A DNA stretch of 64,000 bases from the NCBI GenBank assembly GCA_029624765.1, contig JARSSO010000015.1, forward strand, positions 1 through 64,000, written 5' to 3'. The notes under the pieces were generated by a model that searched no databases, was not told where the DNA came from, and was given only the letters and a program-made list of their open reading frames with translations. A program made the position numbers and the translations under genes. Shown here in pieces: positions 61,251 to 64,000 of this stretch. How positions within the stretch are numbered: the first letter of the stretch is position 1; the number at the start of each line of letters is the position of its first letter. This DNA comes from Candidatus Contendibacter sp. (GTDB taxonomy: Bacteria > Pseudomonadota > Gammaproteobacteria > Competibacterales > Competibacteraceae).

Positions 61251-62192
61251 TTACCACCCCTCGCGCCAGGCCAGCAACCGCGGGCCGCGTCCCCCGAACA
61301 CGCTCGCCCCGAACGCGCCCGGCCCGGCCGCCATCCCGCCCTGGGTGTCGAACACCGCTTCCACGCGCACCGCCGTTCCCGCGTCGGTCTCCGCCTCGGC
61401 CCTTATATGATAAACGCTGGAACGCCCCCCGAAGAAAAAGGATGATCCCTCGTTCGACGACAAGGGGGGCGCGGGCAAGCCATCGGCGGCGGCGCGGGTG
61501 CGGGCCGCAACGTAATCGGTCGCCGTTCGTTCGTCCAGTCCCAGGGCGTTCAAGACCCGGGCGGGGGCCAATTCCGGATTCACGGTGGATTCGTAGGAGA
61601 ATACGGTCGTCACGCTGGTCAAGCGTTGTTGCAGTTCCCCGGTCATGCCCAGAACCTGTCCCAGTTCCTCGACGCTTTCGAAATTGGCGTTCTTGGGCTT
61701 GGGCCAGCCGGCGGCGCGGTAGTCGGCGCTTTCCGCCCCGTAAGGCAACGACCGGTCGTCGTCGGGATCGCGCCAGTCCTGAATGGCGTTCGCCAATCTG
61801 TCCTGCTCTCTTGGCGCGACACCCACCCCCGCCAGCAGGGCCTTGAGCAATTCGAACCCGGCATTGTTCAGGTTGATCAGACCGCTGGCGTTGGTCACCT
61901 CGATCCGCACCCGCCCGCCGCCAAACGTCCATTCGCGCGGATCGCCGTTCGGCGGCCACTGCTTTTGCGCCTCCGGGTCCAGTTGCCACGCCAACCCATA
62001 GGCCACCCCCGCCTCGGCCAGGGCCCGGGCTTGCGCCCGCTCGACCGCGCTGGTCGCCAGCCGGGTTTCGACCCGCATCGAATAGGCGAAGCCGCCGGCC
62101 ATCACCGCCAGCAGCGTCACGATCCACAGCACGATGACCAGCACCATGCCGCGCTGGCCAGCCGGGCGTTCGGGAAGGTTGACGCCGTTCAT
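61251..62192 (-). CDS. gspK: Type II secretion minor pseudopilin GspK
   Basis: A 313-residue minor pseudopilin that caps the pilus tip. The type IV prepilin-like start (RGMVLVIVLWIVTLLAVMAGGFAYSMRVETRL) lacks the usual Glu5, which is normal for GspK. A large globular part follows with LINLNNAGFELLKALLAGVGV, AIQDWRDPDDDRSLPYGAES (calcium-site acids) and LNALGLDERTATDYVAARTR. ATG at 62192 makes an ATGA overlap with gspJ. Confidence 0.93.
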   Translation of the reverse strand: MNGVNLPERPAGQRGMVLVIVLWIVTLLAVMAGGFAYSMRVETRLATSAVERAQARALAEAGVAYGLAWQLDPEAQKQWPPNGDPREWTFGGGRVRIEVTNASGLINLNNAGFELLKALLAGVGVAPREQDRLANAIQDWRDPDDDRSLPYGAESADYRAAGWPKPKNANFESVEELGQVLGMTGELQQRLTSVTTVFSYESTVNPELAPARVLNALGLDERTATDYVAARTRAAADGLPAPPLSSNEGSSFFFGGRSSVYHIRAEAETDAGTAVRVEAVFDTQGGMAAGPGAFGASVFGGRGPRLLAWREGW

Positions 62193-62803
62193 CGCGGTAA
62201 TCCCTCGCTCAGCGCCACCACCAGATCGGGCCAGGGCTGGTCTTGCAGAGCCAAATTCAGACGCACCAGCAACGGCCGCCGCTCCAGACTGGTCCATTGG
62301 GAGCGCCATTGCGGACGGGGATCGTCGTCGCGCTCGGAACCGAAATAGGCCCATTCGACACCGGCGACGCCTTCCAACAGCACGGTTTCCCGCTCCTGGC
62401 CGGCATTCGGATCCGCGGGCAGATACGGCCGCCAGCGGATCCACAACCGGCCATCGCCGCCCTCGATTCGCACCCGATACAATCCGCCCTGTCCCAATTG
62501 CGCCAGCATCGGAGCGACGAACTCGATATGGTTCGCTTCACCGGCGAACACCACGATTTTTTCCTGCCGGTCGTTGGTCCAGTAAACGGTCAGGGACTGC
62601 GCCAACTGGCGGCGGAGAAACTCTTCCGCCAGGCGCAGCCGGTTGGTGGCCTCGGCGCGGGCCTCGCCGCTGTCCCAGCCGTTCAGCCCCAGCCGCAGGC
62701 CGCTGTACAGCAACACCAGCACCAGTCCGGTCAGAGTGATGGCGACCACCAGCTCCAGCAAGGTGAAACCGCGCTGCGCGCGGCGCCAGCGCGCGGCGGT
62801 CAT
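62189..62803 (-). CDS. gspJ: Type II secretion minor pseudopilin GspJ
   Basis: A 204-residue prepilin-like protein with the leader and cleavage site RAQRGFTLLELVVAITLTGLVLVLL (Glu at +5) and the GspJ-type body (RLAEEFLRRQLAQSLTVYW, VEWAYFGSERDDDPRPQW). It belongs to the H-I-J-K tip complex. Start and stop overlap the neighbouring genes by four bases each. Confidence 0.93.
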   Translation of the reverse strand: MTAARWRRAQRGFTLLELVVAITLTGLVLVLLYSGLRLGLNGWDSGEARAEATNRLRLAEEFLRRQLAQSLTVYWTNDRQEKIVVFAGEANHIEFVAPMLAQLGQGGLYRVRIEGGDGRLWIRWRPYLPADPNAGQERETVLLEGVAGVEWAYFGSERDDDPRPQWRSQWTSLERRPLLVRLNLALQDQPWPDLVVALSEGLPR

Positions 62804-63213
62804 CCGCGCGCCCCCGGCGCTTCCAGCGGCGTCAGGCGCACGGTTTCCAGCACCACCGAGCGAGTTGGCGTCGGACCGCCCCAGAACACCTCGACGCTGA
62901 CGCGCCAAGCCCGCATCCGGGTTTTTTCGGGGTCCGGGATGTTTTCGGCGTAGGTGCTCACCGCGCCGCGCCAGGAAAACCGGTCGTTGATCGGGCCTGC
63001 GCGCACGCCTTCGCTCAGCGGCGCTTCGCGGCCGTAGGCGGCCAGGATCGATTCGGCGTACAGGGTCGCCTGGGTGTAATCGTCCGCCACGCCGGCATTG
63101 CGCAACCCGGTGGCGAAGACTTGCAACAGCACGCCGAGCGAGATGCTGAGGATGGCGAACGCCACCAGCACTTCCAGCAGGGAAAAGCCCCGCTGACCGC
63201 TTCGACCGCTCAT
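62800..63213 (-). CDS. gspI: Type II secretion minor pseudopilin GspI
   Basis: A 137-residue pseudopilin. The N-terminus SGQRGFSLLEVLVAFAILSISLGVLLQVF is the prepilin peptidase site and helix; YTQATLYAESILAAYG is the conserved GspI stretch. It nucleates the tip complex with GspJ and GspK. It is joined by four-base overlaps to gspH and gspJ. Confidence 0.93.
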   Translation of the reverse strand: MSGRSGQRGFSLLEVLVAFAILSISLGVLLQVFATGLRNAGVADDYTQATLYAESILAAYGREAPLSEGVRAGPINDRFSWRGAVSTYAENIPDPEKTRMRAWRVSVEVFWGGPTPTRSVVLETVRLTPLEAPGARG

Positions 63214-63683
63214 GGCTGAACTTCCCGTTCGACGATGGCGATAGCGCCGGTCAGCCAGTCCACGTTCACCTGGTAGGCCAGTTTCGGGCCGCTGACGGTG
63301 ATATGGCCGCCGGTGGAACTGCCGTCGGGAAAGAAGCGGATATTGCCGGTCGCGCCGTCGATCAATTCGGACTGGGCGGTGTAGAGCTTGAGCGCCACGC
63401 TCTCCGGCAGCGCGACGACGCGCGGATCGCCAGTCACGCCGAAACGATGTCCCGCCAGGTCAAGCGTCAGTACCGCCTCATGCTGGCGAGTGATCGCCTC
63501 GTTGCGGGCGCCGCGCAAGCCGGCGGCCAGTTGCCGGGCCGCGCCGCGCAGTTCGGTGGCGCCGCTCATGCCCGATAGCAGCGGCGGCACCAGCGCCACC
63601 AGCAATACGCCGATCACCAGCGCGACCAGAATTTCCAGCAGGGTGAACCCTCGCTGCCGCCGCGCGGTCGTCGCCACGTCCAC
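63210..63683 (-). CDS. gspH: Type II secretion minor pseudopilin GspH
   Basis: A protein of about 157 residues with prepilin start RRQRGFTLLEILVALVIGVLLVALV and the GspH/FimT-type stretch LAAGLRGARNEAITRQHEAVLTLDL. No ATG is available; GTG at 63683 (or 63677) follows the end of gspG by a few bases. It connects the pilus shaft (GspG) with the tip complex. Confidence 0.9.
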   Translation of the reverse strand: MDVATTARRQRGFTLLEILVALVIGVLLVALVPPLLSGMSGATELRGAARQLAAGLRGARNEAITRQHEAVLTLDLAGHRFGVTGDPRVVALPESVALKLYTAQSELIDGATGNIRFFPDGSSTGGHITVSGPKLAYQVNVDWLTGAIAIVEREVQP

Positions 63684-63690
63684 CGGGTGC

Positions 63691-64000
63691 TTACAACCAG
63701 CTCACCACGTCCTGATTCTCGCCCTCGCCGCCCTCGGCGTTGTCGGCGCCCAGCGAATAGAGATCGAATGCGCCCCCGTGCTGACCCGGAGCACGGTATT
63801 GGTAATCGTTGCCCCAGGGATCCTTGGGAATAGTATTCTTCCGCAGGTAGGGACCGTTCCAGCGGGCGGCGCCCGAGGGTTGCACGACCAGCGCCGCCAG
63901 ACCCTCGGCGCTGTTGGGATAGCGGCCCATGTCCAGCCGAAAGGCGTCCAGCGCGGTGCTGAAATCCTCGATTTGCAGCTTGGCGGCCTTGGTGTTCGCG
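63691..64000 (-). CDS. gspG: Type II secretion major pseudopilin GspG (5' part cut off by the window edge)
   Basis: The C-terminal 102 codons of GspG. From the edge the protein reads ...KAAKLQIEDFSTALDAFRLDMGRYPNS, the strongly conserved major-pseudopilin block, followed by GLAALVVQPSG, KDPWGNDYQYRAPGQHG and DLYSLGADNAEGGEGENQD, which includes the calcium-binding loop. The prepilin leader lies outside the window. gspE and gspF, if the order is like xps, should lie further right. Confidence 0.95.
   Translation of the reverse strand, partial: ANTKAAKLQIEDFSTALDAFRLDMGRYPNSAEGLAALVVQPSGAARWNGPYLRKNTIPKDPWGNDYQYRAPGQHGGAFDLYSLGADNAEGGEGENQDVVSWL

Overview
The window comes from a high-GC proteobacterium, most likely a gammaproteobacterium. 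The order pyrG-kdsA-eno-ftsB-ispD-ispF is the classical gammaproteobacterial arrangement, and truD, LeuA and an Xps-ordered type II secretion operon fit. Competibacter-like relatives are a guess from overall flavour; nothing here proves a genus. No rRNA, tRNA or CRISPR was seen.

Layout. 1-540 holds a decayed IS200/IS605 element. 541-1550 holds msrQ and, upstream on the same strand, two tandem look-alike small RNAs, each with its own promoter and terminator. 1652-6226 is a minus-strand hypB-hypF-hypC-oxidoreductase operon for [NiFe]-hydrogenase maturation. 6479-6634 looks like a sigma-54 promoter followed by an orphan terminator (candidate sRNA). Then come leuA, a small membrane protein, a cytochrome b561-like protein, a cytochrome c', a cupin, a MaoC-phosphate acetyltransferase fusion, an incomplete glycine cleavage operon (gcvT-gcvH-gcvPA without gcvPB), truD, a Uma2 gene, the ispF..pyrG block and a Cys/Met-metabolism PLP enzyme.

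24488-32762 (minus strand) is the most unusual part: a TPR/SPINDLY O-GlcNAc-transferase-like protein, a sugar aminotransferase, a cytochrome P450, a QueD/6-pyruvoyltetrahydropterin synthase-like enzyme, a single protein fusing an NRPS adenylation domain, a carrier domain and a guanine-deaminase-like domain, and a NeuD-like acyltransferase. The adenylation domain lacks the Asp that normally holds an alpha-amino group. One reading is that a QueD-made carboxypterin (or another non-amino acid) is activated, deaminated and oxidised on the carrier, then used to acylate an amino sugar. This is inference, but it makes the region a strong candidate for an undescribed system.

33092-54806 is a surface-glycan region: a short plus-strand glycosyltransferase operon, then a long minus-strand run with a beta-propeller/parvulin protein, a small secreted protein, a second SPINDLY protein, Wzm and Wzt (with C-terminal glycan-recognition domain), two large multidomain glycosyltransferases of visibly lower GC, two family-2 transferases, a methyltransferase with a long coiled coil, an epimerase and two membrane proteins. 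This is an ABC-transporter-dependent polysaccharide pathway in which the coiled-coil methyltransferase may end and measure the chain.

54966-56213 is a secreted protein of unknown function with a near-consensus promoter and a strong terminator. 56482-64000 is a type II secretion operon gspG-H-I-J-K-L-M-N-D in Xanthomonas-like order; gspG runs off the right edge.
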